From Planctomycetota bacterium (GTDB lineage Bacteria > Planctomycetota > JACOTG01): DNA of 45,611 bases. The stretch spans positions 1 through 45,611 of the forward strand of contig JACOTG010000139.1 in the NCBI GenBank assembly GCA_016178505.1, in the 5' to 3' direction. Positions within the stretch are counted from its first letter, which is position 1. The number at the start of each line of letters is the position of its first letter. The translations under genes and the position numbers were made by a program. The notes under the pieces were generated by a model, which did not search any database, was not told the DNA's origin, and saw only the letters and a program-made list of their open reading frames with translations. Below, one piece after another: positions 8,036-18,958 of the stretch.

Positions 8036-10089
8036 AATGCATTCACACGATTCGAACGCTCGCCATCGACGCCGTTCAGGCGGCGAACTCCGGCCACCCC
8101 GGAACGCCGATGGCGATGGCGCCCGTCGCTTATTCGCTCTGGCAGCGGCACCTGCGGTTCGACCCGGACGATCCGATCTGGCCCGACCGCGATCGATTCG
8201 TGCTGTCGATGGGCCACGCGTCGATGCTGCTCTACTCGATGCTGCACCTCGCCGGCGTGAAGGCGGTGAACCCGAAGTACGAACGCCTGGGCGATCTCTC
8301 GGTCAAGCTCGACGACATCCAACGATTCCGCCAGCTCAACAGCCGTTGCCCGGGCCATCCGGAGTACCGCTGGACGTCGGGCATCGAGACGACGACGGGC
8401 CCGCTCGGCCAAGGCGTCGCGACGAGCGTCGGCATGGCGATGGCGGGGCGCTTCATGGCGCAGCGATTCAATCGCCCCGGCTTCGAGATGTTCGGCTATC
8501 GCGTCTACGCGCTCGCCGGCGACGGCTGCATGATGGAGGGGATCTCGAGCGAGGCCGCTTCGCTCGCGGGTCACCTTCGCCTTTCTAACCTCTGTTGGAT
8601 CTATGACAACAACAAGATCACGATCGAGGGCAACACGTCGTGGGCGTTCAGCGAGGACGTCGCCACGCGCTTCCTCGGTTACGGCTGGAACGTGCTTCGA
8701 GTCGGTGACGCGAACGACCTCGACGTGCTCGATCGCGCGTTCGTCACGGCCGCGAAGACGCCCGATCGACCGACCTTGATCATCGTCGACAGCCACATCG
8801 CGTACGGCTCGCCGAACAAGCAGGACACGAGCGCGGCGCACGGCGAGCCGCTCGGCGAGGACGAGATTCGCCTGACGAAGCGCGCGTACGGCTGGCCGGA
8901 GGACGCGAAGTTCGACGTCCCCGCCGGTGTGCGCGAGCATTTCGCCGCCGGCATCGGCGAGCGCGGTCGATCGCTTCGCGAGGCGTGGATGAAGAAGTTC
9001 GCCGAGTACGAGAAGGCGCATCCCGCGCTCGCGGACGAACTCCATCGCATGCAGCGCCGCGACCTGCCGGAAGGTTGGGAGAAGTCGATCCCGACGTTCC
9101 CGGCGGACGCGAAGGGAATGGCCGGTCGCGACGCGTCGGCCAAGGTCTTGAACGCCGCGGCGAAGGCCATCCCGTGGCTCATCGGAGGCTCGGCCGACCT
9201 CGCGCCGTCGACGAAGACGCGCTTGACGTTCGAGGGCGCGGGCGACTTCACGTCCGACGGCGTGGCGGGTCGCAACCTCCACTTCGGAGTGCGCGAGCAC
9301 GCGATGGGCGCGGTCCTGAACGGTCTCGCGCTGTCGAAGGTGCGGCCGTTCGGCTCGGGCTTCCTCATCTTCAGCGACTACTGCCGTCCGGCGATTCGCC
9401 TGAGCGCGATCATGGAGATCCCGACGATCTGGATCTTCACGCACGACTCGATCGGCGTCGGCGAAGACGGGCCGACTCACCAGCCGATCGAGCAGCTCGC
9501 GTCGTTGCGAGCGATCCCGGGCCTGATCACGATCCGTCCCGGAGACGCAAACGAGGTGGCGGAAGCGTGGCGCACGGTCCTCGAGATGAAGCACGAGCCG
9601 GTGGTGATGATCCTGTCGCGCCAGGCGATGCCGACCGTCGACCGCACGCAGTTCGCGCCAGCGTCCGGCCTCGCGAAGGGCGCGTACGTGCTCGCCGACA
9701 CGAAGGGCGCGCGGCCCGACGTGATCCTGATCGGGACCGGCAGCGAGGTGTCGCTTTGCCTCCAGGCGCGCGATCGATTGAAGGAAAAGGGAATCAACGC
9801 GCGCGTCGTGAGCATGCCGTCGTGGGAACTATTCGAGAAGCAGCCGCGCGAGTACCGCGATTCGGTGCTGCCTCCCGACGTCACCGCGCGCGTCTCGGTC
9901 GAGCAGGCCTCGACGTTCGGCTGGTCTCGCTACGTCGGGCTGACCGGGCACTCGGTCGGCATGAAGACGTTCGGCGCGTCGGCGCCGCTGCAAGAGCTGC
10001 AGAAGAAGTTCGGCTTCACGGTGGACGCGGTCGTCGAGGCCGCAACCGAGCAAGCCCAGAAGAAGAAGGTGTCGTCGGCGGCGAGCTGA
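8002..10089 (+). CDS. tkt: Transketolase
   Basis: Thiamine-diphosphate enzyme that moves two-carbon ketol units between pentose-phosphate and glycolytic sugars; cytoplasmic. The order of motifs is complete. NSGHPGTPMAMAP and MGHAS lie near the N-terminus. The ThDP/magnesium site is GDGCMMEGISSEAASLAGHL followed by YDNNKITIEG. The central pyrimidine-domain motif is HDSIGVGEDGPTHQPIEQL, and the C-terminal domain has GTGSEVSL. From ATG 8002 it has 695 residues, close to the usual 660-700. I prefer this ATG because gggggtc (7990-7996) is a suitable ribosome site and family members begin shortly before the first conserved helix; a GTG at 7960 would add 14 residues. The transaldolase-isomerase fusion follows 75 bases later, so the two probably form one pentose-phosphate operon. 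Confidence 0.95.
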   Translation: MPTVREPDLDLKCIHTIRTLAIDAVQAANSGHPGTPMAMAPVAYSLWQRHLRFDPDDPIWPDRDRFVLSMGHASMLLYSMLHLAGVKAVNPKYERLGDLSVKLDDIQRFRQLNSRCPGHPEYRWTSGIETTTGPLGQGVATSVGMAMAGRFMAQRFNRPGFEMFGYRVYALAGDGCMMEGISSEAASLAGHLRLSNLCWIYDNNKITIEGNTSWAFSEDVATRFLGYGWNVLRVGDANDLDVLDRAFVTAAKTPDRPTLIIVDSHIAYGSPNKQDTSAAHGEPLGEDEIRLTKRAYGWPEDAKFDVPAGVREHFAAGIGERGRSLREAWMKKFAEYEKAHPALADELHRMQRRDLPEGWEKSIPTFPADAKGMAGRDASAKVLNAAAKAIPWLIGGSADLAPSTKTRLTFEGAGDFTSDGVAGRNLHFGVREHAMGAVLNGLALSKVRPFGSGFLIFSDYCRPAIRLSAIMEIPTIWIFTHDSIGVGEDGPTHQPIEQLASLRAIPGLITIRPGDANEVAEAWRTVLEMKHEPVVMILSRQAMPTVDRTQFAPASGLAKGAYVLADTKGARPDVILIGTGSEVSLCLQARDRLKEKGINARVVSMPSWELFEKQPREYRDSVLPPDVTARVSVEQASTFGWSRYVGLTGHSVGMKTFGASAPLQELQKKFGFTVDAVVEAATEQAQKKKVSSAAS

Positions 10090-10164
10090 GCCCGGGCCGG
10101 CGACGGTGACGAGTCGTCGTTGTGAAGAGAAGAGTTCACGGAAATCGACGGAAGGAACGGTGAC

Positions 10165-13026
10165 ATGAATCCACTGATGCAACTCACGGGCTTCGGCCAA
10201 TCCGTTTGGCTCGACTACATCCGACGGAGCCTGCTCACGAGCGGCGAGCTCAAGCGGCTCATCGCGGAAGACGGGCTTCGCGGCGTCACGTCGAATCCGG
10301 CCATCTTCGAAAAGGCGATCGCGGGAAGCTCCGACTACGAAGCCACGATCGATCAACTCCGCGCGGACAAGAGCCGATCGGCGAAGGACATCTACGAACA
10401 GATCGCGATCAAGGACATCCAGGACGCGGCCGATCAGCTCCAACCCGTTTACCAGTCGACGAACCGGCGCGACGGCTACGTGAGCCTCGAAGTGTCGCCC
10501 GAGCTCGCCTACGACACGAAAGGCACGATCGAAGAGGCGCTGCGACTCTGGAGGCGCGTCGCGCGCGAGAACGTGATGATCAAGGTCCCCGCCACGCCGC
10601 AGGGCGTGCCGGCGATCAAGGAGCTCCTGTCGCAGGGTCTGAACGTCAACGTCACGCTTCTCTTCGCGCTCGAGGCGTACGAGAAGGTCGCCGACGCCTA
10701 CATCTCGGGGCTCGAAGCGTTCGCGGCGAAGGGAGGCGACCTGCGAAAAGTCGCCAGCGTCGCGAGCTTCTTCATCAGCCGCATCGACTCGCTCGTCGAC
10801 TCGGTCGCGGGCGCCAAGTTGAAGGCCTCGACGAACCCCGCCGAGAGCGGCCTCGTGAAGAGCGTGATGGGTCGCGTCGCGATCGCGAACGCACGCATCA
10901 CGTACCAGCGCTACAAGGACATCGTCGCGAGCCCGCGTTGGCAGGCGCTGGCGAAGAAGGGCGCGCAGACGCAGCGGCTCTTGTGGGCCAGCACCAGCAC
11001 GAAGAACGCGAGCTTCCGCGACGTGATCTACGTCGAGGAGCTGATCGGCGCCGACACGGTGAACACGATCCCGCCGGCGACGTACGACGCGTTCCGCGAT
11101 CACGGCCGTCCGCGCAAGAGCCTCGAGGAAGGGCTCGACGACGCGCACGACACGATGGAAACGATGGCGAAGGTCGGCATCTCGATGGAGGAGGTGACCG
11201 GCAAGCTCCTCGACGAGGGCGTGCGCCTCTTTGCCGACGCGTTCGAGAAGCTCCTCGCTGCCGTCGAGGCGAAGCGCGCCACCGCTCCCGTGACCGTGTC
11301 CGCGGCCAAGGCGAGGAACGCGAGCCTGCCGAAGGCAATCGCGGACGAGGTCGACGCCACGCTCCGCGACTGGCAGAAGAACGGCAAGGTCCAGAAGCTC
11401 TGGGCCGGCGACGCGTCTCTGTGGACCGGCGCCGACGAAGCGCGCTGGGTCGGGTGGCTCGGCGTCACGGACGACCAGCTGGCGCACATCGACCACCTCG
11501 AGTCGATGGCGAAGGAGGCTCGCGCCGAAGGCTTCACGCACGCGCTGCTCCTCGGCATGGGCGGCTCGAGCCTTTGCCCCGAGGTCATGCGCATGACGTT
11601 CGGAAAGGTCGCGGGATTCCCCGAGCTGTGCGTCCTCGATTCGACCGACCCCGCGCAGATCCGCGCGATCGAGAAGCGCGTCGACCTCGCGAAGACGCTC
11701 TTCATCGTGTCGAGCAAGTCGGGCGGCACGCTCGAGCCGAACATCTTCCAGCAGTACTTCTTCGCGCGCGCCAAGGACGTCGTCGGCGCCGCGAAAGTGG
11801 GCAGTCGATTCATCGCCGTCACCGATCCGGGCTCGAAGATGCAGCAAGTGGCCGAGGGAAACGGTTTCCGTCACGTTTTCTTCGGGCTGCCGACGATCGG
11901 CGGGCGCTATTCGGCGCTATCGGACTTCGGCATGGTGCCGGCGGCCGTGATGGGTGTCGACGTGCGCCGCTTCCTCGACCGCGCCTCGCAGATGGTTCAG
12001 TCGTGCAAGGCGTGCGTGCCGGCCGAGGAAAACCCGGGCGTCGCGCTCGGCGCGATCCTCGGCGTGTGCGGGAAAAACGGACGCGACAAGGTCACGCTCA
12101 TCGCGTCGCCGGGCATTTCCGACCTCGGCGCGTGGCTCGAGCAGCTCCTTGCGGAGTCGACGGGAAAGATCGGCAGAGGCCTCGTTCCGGTCGATCGCGA
12201 AAAGCTCGGGCCGCCCGAGTCGTACGGCAACGATCGCGTGTTCGCGTACACGCGCCTCGAGCCCGCGCCCGATCCCAAGCAGGACGAGGCGGTGGCGGCG
12301 CTGGAGAAGGCGGGCCATCCGGTCGTGCGCATTTCCGTGAAGGATCCCTACGACTTGGGTCAGGAGTTCTTCCGTTGGGAGATCGCGACCGCGGTCGCGG
12401 GCTCCATCCTCGGCATCAACCCGTTCGATCAGCCGGACGTCGAGGCGAGCAAGGTGGCGACGCGAAAGCTCACGTCCGAGTACGAGACGACGGGTTCGCT
12501 GCGTCCCGAAACGCCGTTCCTCGAAGCGGAGGGCGTGAAGCTTTTCAGCGATTCCGCCAACGTGACGGCATTGACGGCTGCGATCGCGAAAGATCGTTCG
12601 CTCGCGGGCGCACTCCGCGCTCATCTCGGCCGCGTGAAGGCGGGGGACTACGTCGGGATCCTCGGCTACGTCGAGATGAACGCTGCTCACGAAGACGCGA
12701 TGCAGGGCATTCGCACGCGCGTCCGCGACAAGAAGCGCGTGGCCACGTGCCTCGGCTTCGGGCCGCGGTTCCTCCACTCGACCGGGCAGGCGTACAAGGG
12801 TGGACCGAACTCGGGAGTTTTCATCCAGGTCACCGCCGACGATGCACAGGATCTTCCCGTGCCGGGCGCGAAGTACACGTTCGGCGTGGTGAAGGCGGCG
12901 CAGGCGCGCGGAGACTTCGACGTCCTCGCGGAGCGCGGCCGTCGCGCTCTTCGCGTGCACCTCGGCAAGGACGTGGCCGCCGGCCTCGCGACACTGCGGC
13001 GAGCGATCGACGCTGCGCTGGCGTAG
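10165..13026 (+). CDS. tal-pgi: Bifunctional transaldolase / glucose-6-phosphate isomerase
   Basis: 953 residues joining two cytoplasmic enzymes. Residues about 1-370 are a transaldolase of the bacterial Tal type (GVTSNPAIFEKAI, NVMIKVPATPQGVPAI with the Schiff-base Lys, STKNASFRDVIYVEELIG). Residues about 390-930 are a phosphoglucose isomerase (LLGMGGSSLCPEV, IVSSKSGGTLEPN, GGRYSALSDFGMVPAAVMG, DQPDVEASK). Such fusions are known in several phyla. The fusion links the non-oxidative pentose phosphate pathway to fructose/glucose-6-phosphate exchange, and the gene follows transketolase on the same strand. The ATG at 10165 sits behind a ggaaggaacgg ribosome site. Both catalytic halves look complete; no frameshift is visible. 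Confidence 0.93.
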   Translation: MNPLMQLTGFGQSVWLDYIRRSLLTSGELKRLIAEDGLRGVTSNPAIFEKAIAGSSDYEATIDQLRADKSRSAKDIYEQIAIKDIQDAADQLQPVYQSTNRRDGYVSLEVSPELAYDTKGTIEEALRLWRRVARENVMIKVPATPQGVPAIKELLSQGLNVNVTLLFALEAYEKVADAYISGLEAFAAKGGDLRKVASVASFFISRIDSLVDSVAGAKLKASTNPAESGLVKSVMGRVAIANARITYQRYKDIVASPRWQALAKKGAQTQRLLWASTSTKNASFRDVIYVEELIGADTVNTIPPATYDAFRDHGRPRKSLEEGLDDAHDTMETMAKVGISMEEVTGKLLDEGVRLFADAFEKLLAAVEAKRATAPVTVSAAKARNASLPKAIADEVDATLRDWQKNGKVQKLWAGDASLWTGADEARWVGWLGVTDDQLAHIDHLESMAKEARAEGFTHALLLGMGGSSLCPEVMRMTFGKVAGFPELCVLDSTDPAQIRAIEKRVDLAKTLFIVSSKSGGTLEPNIFQQYFFARAKDVVGAAKVGSRFIAVTDPGSKMQQVAEGNGFRHVFFGLPTIGGRYSALSDFGMVPAAVMGVDVRRFLDRASQMVQSCKACVPAEENPGVALGAILGVCGKNGRDKVTLIASPGISDLGAWLEQLLAESTGKIGRGLVPVDREKLGPPESYGNDRVFAYTRLEPAPDPKQDEAVAALEKAGHPVVRISVKDPYDLGQEFFRWEIATAVAGSILGINPFDQPDVEASKVATRKLTSEYETTGSLRPETPFLEAEGVKLFSDSANVTALTAAIAKDRSLAGALRAHLGRVKAGDYVGILGYVEMNAAHEDAMQGIRTRVRDKKRVATCLGFGPRFLHSTGQAYKGGPNSGVFIQVTADDAQDLPVPGAKYTFGVVKAAQARGDFDVLAERGRRALRVHLGKDVAAGLATLRRAIDAALA

Positions 13027-13247
13027 GGGTTGCCCATGCCCAACGATCGAACGAAATAGAGATCGATCGCGATTGGCGTTGTAGATTCTGCGGGCCGTCC
13101 ACGCGGCGCGAAGGGTTTTCGCGCTCGCTCCGGCCTGACGCGTAGGCGTGCACGCGAGATTCGGGCACAATGTCGCGGCGGAGGATGCCGTCGGGAGATG
13201 CTCTCGTCGGCGTGGTGGCCGATGGCAGGATTGAGGGCCCGATCGCT

Positions 13248-14018
13248 ATGAGAATCCAGCTCGTGCCGAGCCACGCGTCCGAGCCCGACGCGATTCAGTT
13301 CGTGACCACCGTCCTCGTGAACGATGTCGTCGCCATCGACGCCGGGAGCCTCGTCCTGGGACTCGGGCTCGAGGGCCAGCGGCGCGTTCGACACGTGATC
13401 ATCACGCACTCGCACCTCGATCACACGGCGGGCCTGCCGCTCTTCCTCTCGGAAAACCAGGGATCGTTCAAGTCGTCGTTTTCCGTTCACGCGAGCCGCG
13501 TGACGATTGCGAGCCTGCGCCAGCACACGTTCAACGACGTCGTTTGGCCGAACTTCGAGAAGTTCTCCCTTCCAAACGGAGGAGGCCCGGTCGTTCGGTT
13601 CCTCGAGATCGAGGAGGGCCGGCCGTTCGAACTCGAGGGGCTACGTTTCACGCCGGTGGCGACGAATCACGTCGTGCCGACGCTCGGGCTTGGGATCGAA
13701 GACGCGCAAGCGGCGGTCATCGTGACGTCGGACACCTACCGATGCGATGCGATCTGGGCTCTGGCGAACCGCCTGAAGAACTTGCGGGCGGTCTTCATCG
13801 ACGTTTCCTACCCAAACGAGCTCGAGAATCTGGCCGCACTTGCCAAGCATCTGACGCCGCAGTCGCTCATCGCCGATCTCGCGAAGCTCGAATGCGATCC
13901 GGCGATCATCGCCGTTCACTTGAAGCCGGGCCTTCGCGCGCGAATCGTCGAGCAGCTTTCGAAGATCGAGCACCCGAGGGTCCTGCCCGTGGTGATCGGA
14001 AAGACGTACGAGTTCTGA
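13248..14018 (+). CDS. Metallo-beta-lactamase-fold protein, class II cyclic-nucleotide phosphodiesterase-like
   Basis: The metal motif HxHxDH is present as His54, His56, Asp58, His59 (THSHLDHTAGLPLF), followed by likely ligands in TNHVVPTLGLGI, VTSDTY and a late VHLKPG. The strand pattern before the motif (DAIQFVTTVLVNDVVAIDAGSL) and the long helix-rich segment after it resemble class II 3',5'-cyclic nucleotide phosphodiesterases. Hydrolysis of cAMP is therefore a reasonable prediction; ribonuclease Z-like or other hydrolase roles are not excluded. The frame is open from 13170, but MRIQLVPS at 13248 matches where the first beta strand should begin and has a gaggg element ahead of it, giving 256 residues. 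It starts about 220 bases after the sugar-phosphate genes and 84 bases before the kinase gene, in a window with two cyclases. Confidence 0.75.
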   Translation: MRIQLVPSHASEPDAIQFVTTVLVNDVVAIDAGSLVLGLGLEGQRRVRHVIITHSHLDHTAGLPLFLSENQGSFKSSFSVHASRVTIASLRQHTFNDVVWPNFEKFSLPNGGGPVVRFLEIEEGRPFELEGLRFTPVATNHVVPTLGLGIEDAQAAVIVTSDTYRCDAIWALANRLKNLRAVFIDVSYPNELENLAALAKHLTPQSLIADLAKLECDPAIIAVHLKPGLRARIVEQLSKIEHPRVLPVVIGKTYEF

Positions 14019-14102
14019 TCGTATTGACAGCCCAGCCCGAGCCCGGCGAGGATGGCAACGGGTTGTTTGGAGAAATCTCGAGGCTGCTGGGGCACGCGGC
14101 TA

Positions 14103-17100
14103 ATGGTTGAATCCCCTTCCCTGTCGCTGGATCGTTTCGTGGTGGCGTGCATCGAGAACCGCCACGCGCTCGAGCCCGGCTCACTCCAGGACTTGCCCGA
14201 GATCCGCAGTGCCGTTGCGACGGCCCTCGCCGCGGGCGAGCTCAGCGAAGAGGAGCGCGAGGCCGTACGCTCGCTCACGGGAGTGGGGACGGATGGCCTC
14301 GTCACGGACGCGCTCATGGGGGCTCGCGTCGAGCGCGCGATCACCGCCGGGCTCGAAGTCGCCGCGAAGTCCGGTCGCATCGGCGCCGATTCGCGTGCGC
14401 CGCGCGTGGTGGTGCTGCGCCAACCCTCCAGCGCCGGCGAGTCGGCGAAGCGTCAGTCGATCGAGCGAACGTTGACGGCAACGCTCGGCGCAACGGTGGT
14501 CGGCGATAACAAGCCGGCGACGATCGCACCGGAGGCGAAGCTGACCTTCGCTCATCGCGAGACGCTCGTGCTGGCGGACGGCCCGTCGTATCAGGCGCTT
14601 CAGAAGCTGACGTCCGAGAAGCCCGATTCGAGCGCCAAATGGAACCTGGCGTTCGAGGAGCGCGACCCGAAGGCGTCCGTGAAGACTCCCGCCGCGCCGG
14701 GCTCCGTTCCCGTGCAGAGGTTGCCGGAAACGATCGTCGGTCTCGAGGCGACGCTTTCGGTCGCCGCCAACCGAGCCGGACTGTCGACGACCGGGATGCG
14801 CCTCGAACGCGAAGATGGTCCGAAGCTCGTGGGGAAGGTGCTCAGCGGAAAGTACCGGATCGATCGCTTGATCGCCAAAGGGGGCTTCGGCGCCGTCTAC
14901 GAAGCCACGGACCAGAAGCTCGGGACTCGCGTCGCGATCAAGATCCTCAACGCCGGGACCGCCGCCGACGAGAAGACGTTTCGCGAAGAAGCGCAACGCG
15001 TCACCAAGATCGACAACGAGAACGTGGTCGGTTGGAAGGTCTTCGACCAGACGCAGGAGGGGCTTTGGTACTTCGTCATGGAGTACCTCGAGGGCGAGTC
15101 GCTCGAAGCGTTGATCGAACGCGAGGGCAAGATGCCCTGGAAGCGCGCGACACGCATCCTCGTCCAGGTACTCGATGCCCTGCGCTCGGCGCACAACGTC
15201 GGCGACGGCGAGTCGATCCTCCACCTCGACCTCAAACCGAACAATGTCTTCGTCATCAAGAAAAAGCACACGGCCGAGCGCGATCGCATCAAGGTGTTCG
15301 ACTTCGGCATCGGACAACACATCAAGCGCGAGGATCAGTCACCGGCCCCGGCGAGCCCAGCATCCGTCGGCGCCAAGACGACGGCGCCGAAACCCGCGTC
15401 GGTCGGTCGGGCGCACTCGGAGTCCGCGCCGGCCCCGATCAAACGGTGTCAGGGACTGACGCCGGAGTACGCGTCGCCCGAGCAATGCGCTCACTTGCTG
15501 CCGCATCTCCCCATCGTCGAGCTGGATGGCCGATCGGACCTGTACTCGTTCGGCGTCATGGCGTTCCAGCTGCTGAGCGGCGTGTATCCGTACGATCCGC
15601 CGAAGAGCCGGCCCGACTGGCTGAAGATCCATCAAGAGACCCCTCCGAAGAAGCTGCGCGACGTGAACAAGAAGGTGCCGCGTCGCCTCGCTCGCTTCGT
15701 CGACAAGTGCTTGGTGAAGGATCGCGAGCATCGGTGGCAGAACGCCGACGAAGCCTTCCGCGAGCTGGATCAGATCGTGAACCCGCCGGCGTGGAAAGTC
15801 GTCGCGCCGTACGTCGTCCCGGCCGTGGCTGCGATCGGCATCGTCGCGTGGATCACGCGGCCGAACGTGATTCCACAGTTCGACGTGACGGGTGAATCGT
15901 TCGTCGGAGCCGGCAGCGTCGCGCTCCAGCAGCATCCGGTTTACCTGGGTTCGTCACGGCGGTACGTCGACGTGGGAGTCCCCACGTCAGCCGGGCTCTC
16001 CGGCAAGGAGACTCTCTCGCTCGTTTCGCTCGATCCGCAAAAAGAGCGTGAAGTCTCCGCTTGGCCGCCGCCCACGTGGCAGAACCCGGGCACGATTCGC
16101 ATCGAGCCGCCGCCGCTTCGCAATCGCCTCGACGCGGTGGTCATGATCGAAGCATCCGGTAACGGACCCAAGCGCCGATCGCGCGACTTCCCGCTGATCT
16201 ACTTGGGAGACGAGTCCTGGGACGTCGCGACGCCGGCGATCGACGGACTTCCGTCCGATCGTGTCGGAAAGGCGTTCGATCCGACCGATCTCGCGATTCG
16301 GATCGCCGTGACGGGGGAGGGGCTGCTCGAGGAGGACATCCGAAGGATCGAGGTGGCCCGTCAAGGCGGAAAGTCGACCACGCTGAAGCGAGCCGCCGGA
16401 GCGGTCGAGCGAGGTCACGTCAGTTGGCAGGAACCGCTCTCGAGCCTCGATCTCGTCGACGGCTCCAACTCGCTCATCGTCAAGGTCACGGACAAGGCGG
16501 ATCGGCAACGACAATCTCCGGCCGTGGCCGTGGACGTCGAACGCCGACCACTGACGATCCTCCCGCCCGAGCTGCAAATGCAGATGTCCGACGCGCGAGC
16601 GTTCGTCACCTGCTTCAAGGATCGCGACGACGTCTACGTTTTCTATCCGGATCGAGTCGTGCAGGCCGTCGTTCGACTGAATCGCCCGGCCAAGCTCACT
16701 TGGCAGATCTTCAACCGGCAAGACGCTCCCGTCACGCTCGCGACGAGCGAGTCATCGATGCCCGGGCGTGACGGTGACAACGCCGTCGTGCTGACTGGAC
16801 TCGCGAACGGGATGGGAGGGCAGGAGTTCAGCGGGCGCATCGAGTTCAGCGCCGACGAGAGCGACCAGGTATTTCACGCGAGGCGGGATGCAGCCAAGGC
16901 GAGCGCGACTCTCAAGTTCTTGTACTCGAAGAGCGAGCCGACCTTCCGTGCAAACCTCCGTCTGTCTCGAAGCGAAGCGAAGCCACTGAGCGAGGAAAAA
17001 CCGACCTTTTGCAACCTCGATCACCCGCGTCTGGAAGTCCTACGCGGCAGGGATGCGCTGATCTGGGCGGCGGTTTCGCTCCGCCCGTCCGGCAGCGATG

Positions 17101-18944
17101 GCGAATGGAAACCCACCGCAACGTTCGAACTGGATGACGCGCGGGAGATGGAGGAAGTCCCTCTCGATCTCTTGGCGGACGGGGCATGGAACGTGAAAGT
17201 GGAGTCGGGGCGCTTCTTGGGCCGCTCGGGCGTTCACGGGGCCAGCGAACTCACCAAGCAGTTCACGGTCGTGCGCGAGATGCGGCACAAGAAGCTCGAG
17301 CTTTCGTTCGCTGGCGAGGCGTCGCCGATCCTTTCGAGCGTGCAATCGCTTCCGGAATTGGCGTTGCGCGTGCTGCCCGCCGACGAGGACCCGCGGCCAC
17401 TTCCACCGACTCCCGTCGCCTTGAGTTGGAATCTCGTGCACCGCGGAAGGTCGAAGCGGGTCGAGTTCCCGATCGACGTGAAGGCGGCGCAACCGGGCGA
17501 ACCCCAGCGAGTCGTCCTTCCGACTCCATGGAAGGATCCTGGTTTTCTCGACGGCACCTATGATCTCGAAGTCGCCGGCACGGACGCCGCAGGAAACGTC
17601 GTCGATCCCAAGTCTGTTTCGTTCGTCGTCGCCCTCGCCAAACCCGAGATCACGATCACCGAGCCGGCGGAGAATCGGACCTGGTCACGCACGAGCCAGC
17701 AGTTTCGCGTTCGCGTCACCACCAGGGACTGGAACACCGTCGGAAGAGTGCACTGCACGATCACCCCGCGAGATGCGAGCGGACTTCTGCCGGTGCAGGT
17801 CGATCTCCGCACTCCGGATTCCGATCCGTTCGAGAAGACGTGGACGGAGACGTTCGAACTGGATCGCCATTGGTCGAACAAGTTGGTCACGCTGAAAATC
17901 GAAACCGATCCCGATTCCGGAAGCCCGCGGGAGGAATCGAGAGACTGCACGCTCTGCGAGATTCCGCCGGACTATCCGGATGTCGTGGAGGTCACTCGCG
18001 CCGGCTCGAAGGACTCGCCGATCGGCCGCATGCGGCACGTTCCCGGAAGCCCCGTGAAGTACGTGTTCGGAGGGCGGACGAAGACGGAAGAAAACGATGC
18101 GTTCGACCGAGCGCACATCGGAACATACCTCGACGGCAAGGCCGTCGAAGGCGAGGACCGGGCCAAGTGCTGGCGGATCGAGGTTCCGAACGTGCCCGAC
18201 TTCTACTTGGACGAGTGCGAGGTCACGTGCGGTCAGTACCGTGCATTCTTGAGCGCATCCGACGGCTGGACGGATCGCCGCTGGTGGCCGAACGGATTGC
18301 CCGAGGATGCGACCGCGAAACGCGACCGGATTCTTGCGGCGCTGAAGGACTTTCCTCCGAACCGGCCCGTCACGGACGTCGACTGGGACGACGCGAATGC
18401 ATACGCGAGCTGGGCTGGAAAGCGGCTGCCGACCCGCCTCGAGTGGGAATACACGGTGCGCGGAGGCAACAGGTATCGGCCCTACTCGTGCGCCGACCCC
18501 AACAGTGCTCCTCCGACTCCGTCGATCATCAACTTCGGGTCCCAAGTGGCGAAGTCCGAGCCTTGGCTCGTCGGCGAGGGTGGTGACGTTGCCGTCGACA
18601 CGAAGGTTCGCGACCTCTGCGGCAATGTGTCCGAATGGACCTCGACTCCCGTCGAGTACGTGCCGTCGGAGTCGGCGACCCCGGCCGAGCAGGCGCTCGC
18701 ATCGTCACGGGCGTTTCTCACGACCGTGTTGGAACCTGCGGAAACTCGGAACTGCCGCCGGTTCTGGATCGTTGGCGGATCGTATCGGTGGGCTGGGTTC
18801 GATTTCGCGCAATCCGTGATGTCGAATCGAACGGACGCTCGTCCCCACGTCGGATTTCGGTGTGCCGCGTCGGGTGATCTCGTCGTGCAGATCCTGACTC
18901 ACGAAATCAGCAGCGTCGTTCAATTCACGCGATCAAGCCCCTAG
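14103..18944 (+). CDS. Transmembrane Ser/Thr protein kinase with extracytoplasmic SUMF1 (FGE-like) domain, about 1613 residues
   Basis: Residues about 1-240 are an unassigned cytoplasmic region. About 242-556 is a Pkn2/PknB-type kinase: glycine loop [18 protein letters not shown] with the ATP Lys, catalytic [20 protein letters not shown] as the DFG motif, and EYASPEQC as the APE equivalent. The catalytic loop reads His-Leu-Asp instead of His-Arg-Asp, so this is a non-RD kinase. An Ala/Pro-rich insert (about 15336-15440) lies before the activation segment end. One membrane helix ([20 protein letters not shown], about 563-585) leads to some 700 residues of beta-rich Ig-like material. A sulfatase-modifying-factor domain ends the protein (about 1306-1596; [37 protein letters not shown]). 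Start: ATG 14103 or 14052; undecided. Likely a receptor kinase sensing or binding in the periplasm. Confidence 0.9.
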   Translation: MVESPSLSLDRFVVACIENRHALEPGSLQDLPEIRSAVATALAAGELSEEEREAVRSLTGVGTDGLVTDALMGARVERAITAGLEVAAKSGRIGADSRAPRVVVLRQPSSAGESAKRQSIERTLTATLGATVVGDNKPATIAPEAKLTFAHRETLVLADGPSYQALQKLTSEKPDSSAKWNLAFEERDPKASVKTPAAPGSVPVQRLPETIVGLEATLSVAANRAGLSTTGMRLEREDGPKLVGKVLSGKYRIDRLIAKGGFGAVYEATDQKLGTRVAIKILNAGTAADEKTFREEAQRVTKIDNENVVGWKVFDQTQEGLWYFVMEYLEGESLEALIEREGKMPWKRATRILVQVLDALRSAHNVGDGESILHLDLKPNNVFVIKKKHTAERDRIKVFDFGIGQHIKREDQSPAPASPASVGAKTTAPKPASVGRAHSESAPAPIKRCQGLTPEYASPEQCAHLLPHLPIVELDGRSDLYSFGVMAFQLLSGVYPYDPPKSRPDWLKIHQETPPKKLRDVNKKVPRRLARFVDKCLVKDREHRWQNADEAFRELDQIVNPPAWKVVAPYVVPAVAAIGIVAWITRPNVIPQFDVTGESFVGAGSVALQQHPVYLGSSRRYVDVGVPTSAGLSGKETLSLVSLDPQKEREVSAWPPPTWQNPGTIRIEPPPLRNRLDAVVMIEASGNGPKRRSRDFPLIYLGDESWDVATPAIDGLPSDRVGKAFDPTDLAIRIAVTGEGLLEEDIRRIEVARQGGKSTTLKRAAGAVERGHVSWQEPLSSLDLVDGSNSLIVKVTDKADRQRQSPAVAVDVERRPLTILPPELQMQMSDARAFVTCFKDRDDVYVFYPDRVVQAVVRLNRPAKLTWQIFNRQDAPVTLATSESSMPGRDGDNAVVLTGLANGMGGQEFSGRIEFSADESDQVFHARRDAAKASATLKFLYSKSEPTFRANLRLSRSEAKPLSEEKPTFCNLDHPRLEVLRGRDALIWAAVSLRPSGSDGEWKPTATFELDDAREMEEVPLDLLADGAWNVKVESGRFLGRSGVHGASELTKQFTVVREMRHKKLELSFAGEASPILSSVQSLPELALRVLPADEDPRPLPPTPVALSWNLVHRGRSKRVEFPIDVKAAQPGEPQRVVLPTPWKDPGFLDGTYDLEVAGTDAAGNVVDPKSVSFVVALAKPEITITEPAENRTWSRTSQQFRVRVTTRDWNTVGRVHCTITPRDASGLLPVQVDLRTPDSDPFEKTWTETFELDRHWSNKLVTLKIETDPDSGSPREESRDCTLCEIPPDYPDVVEVTRAGSKDSPIGRMRHVPGSPVKYVFGGRTKTEENDAFDRAHIGTYLDGKAVEGEDRAKCWRIEVPNVPDFYLDECEVTCGQYRAFLSASDGWTDRRWWPNGLPEDATAKRDRILAALKDFPPNRPVTDVDWDDANAYASWAGKRLPTRLEWEYTVRGGNRYRPYSCADPNSAPPTPSIINFGSQVAKSEPWLVGEGGDVAVDTKVRDLCGNVSEWTSTPVEYVPSESATPAEQALASSRAFLTTVLEPAETRNCRRFWIVGGSYRWAGFDFAQSVMSNRTDARPHVGFRCAASGDLVVQILTHEISSVVQFTRSSP

Positions 18945-18958
18945 GAGCCAGTCGACGG

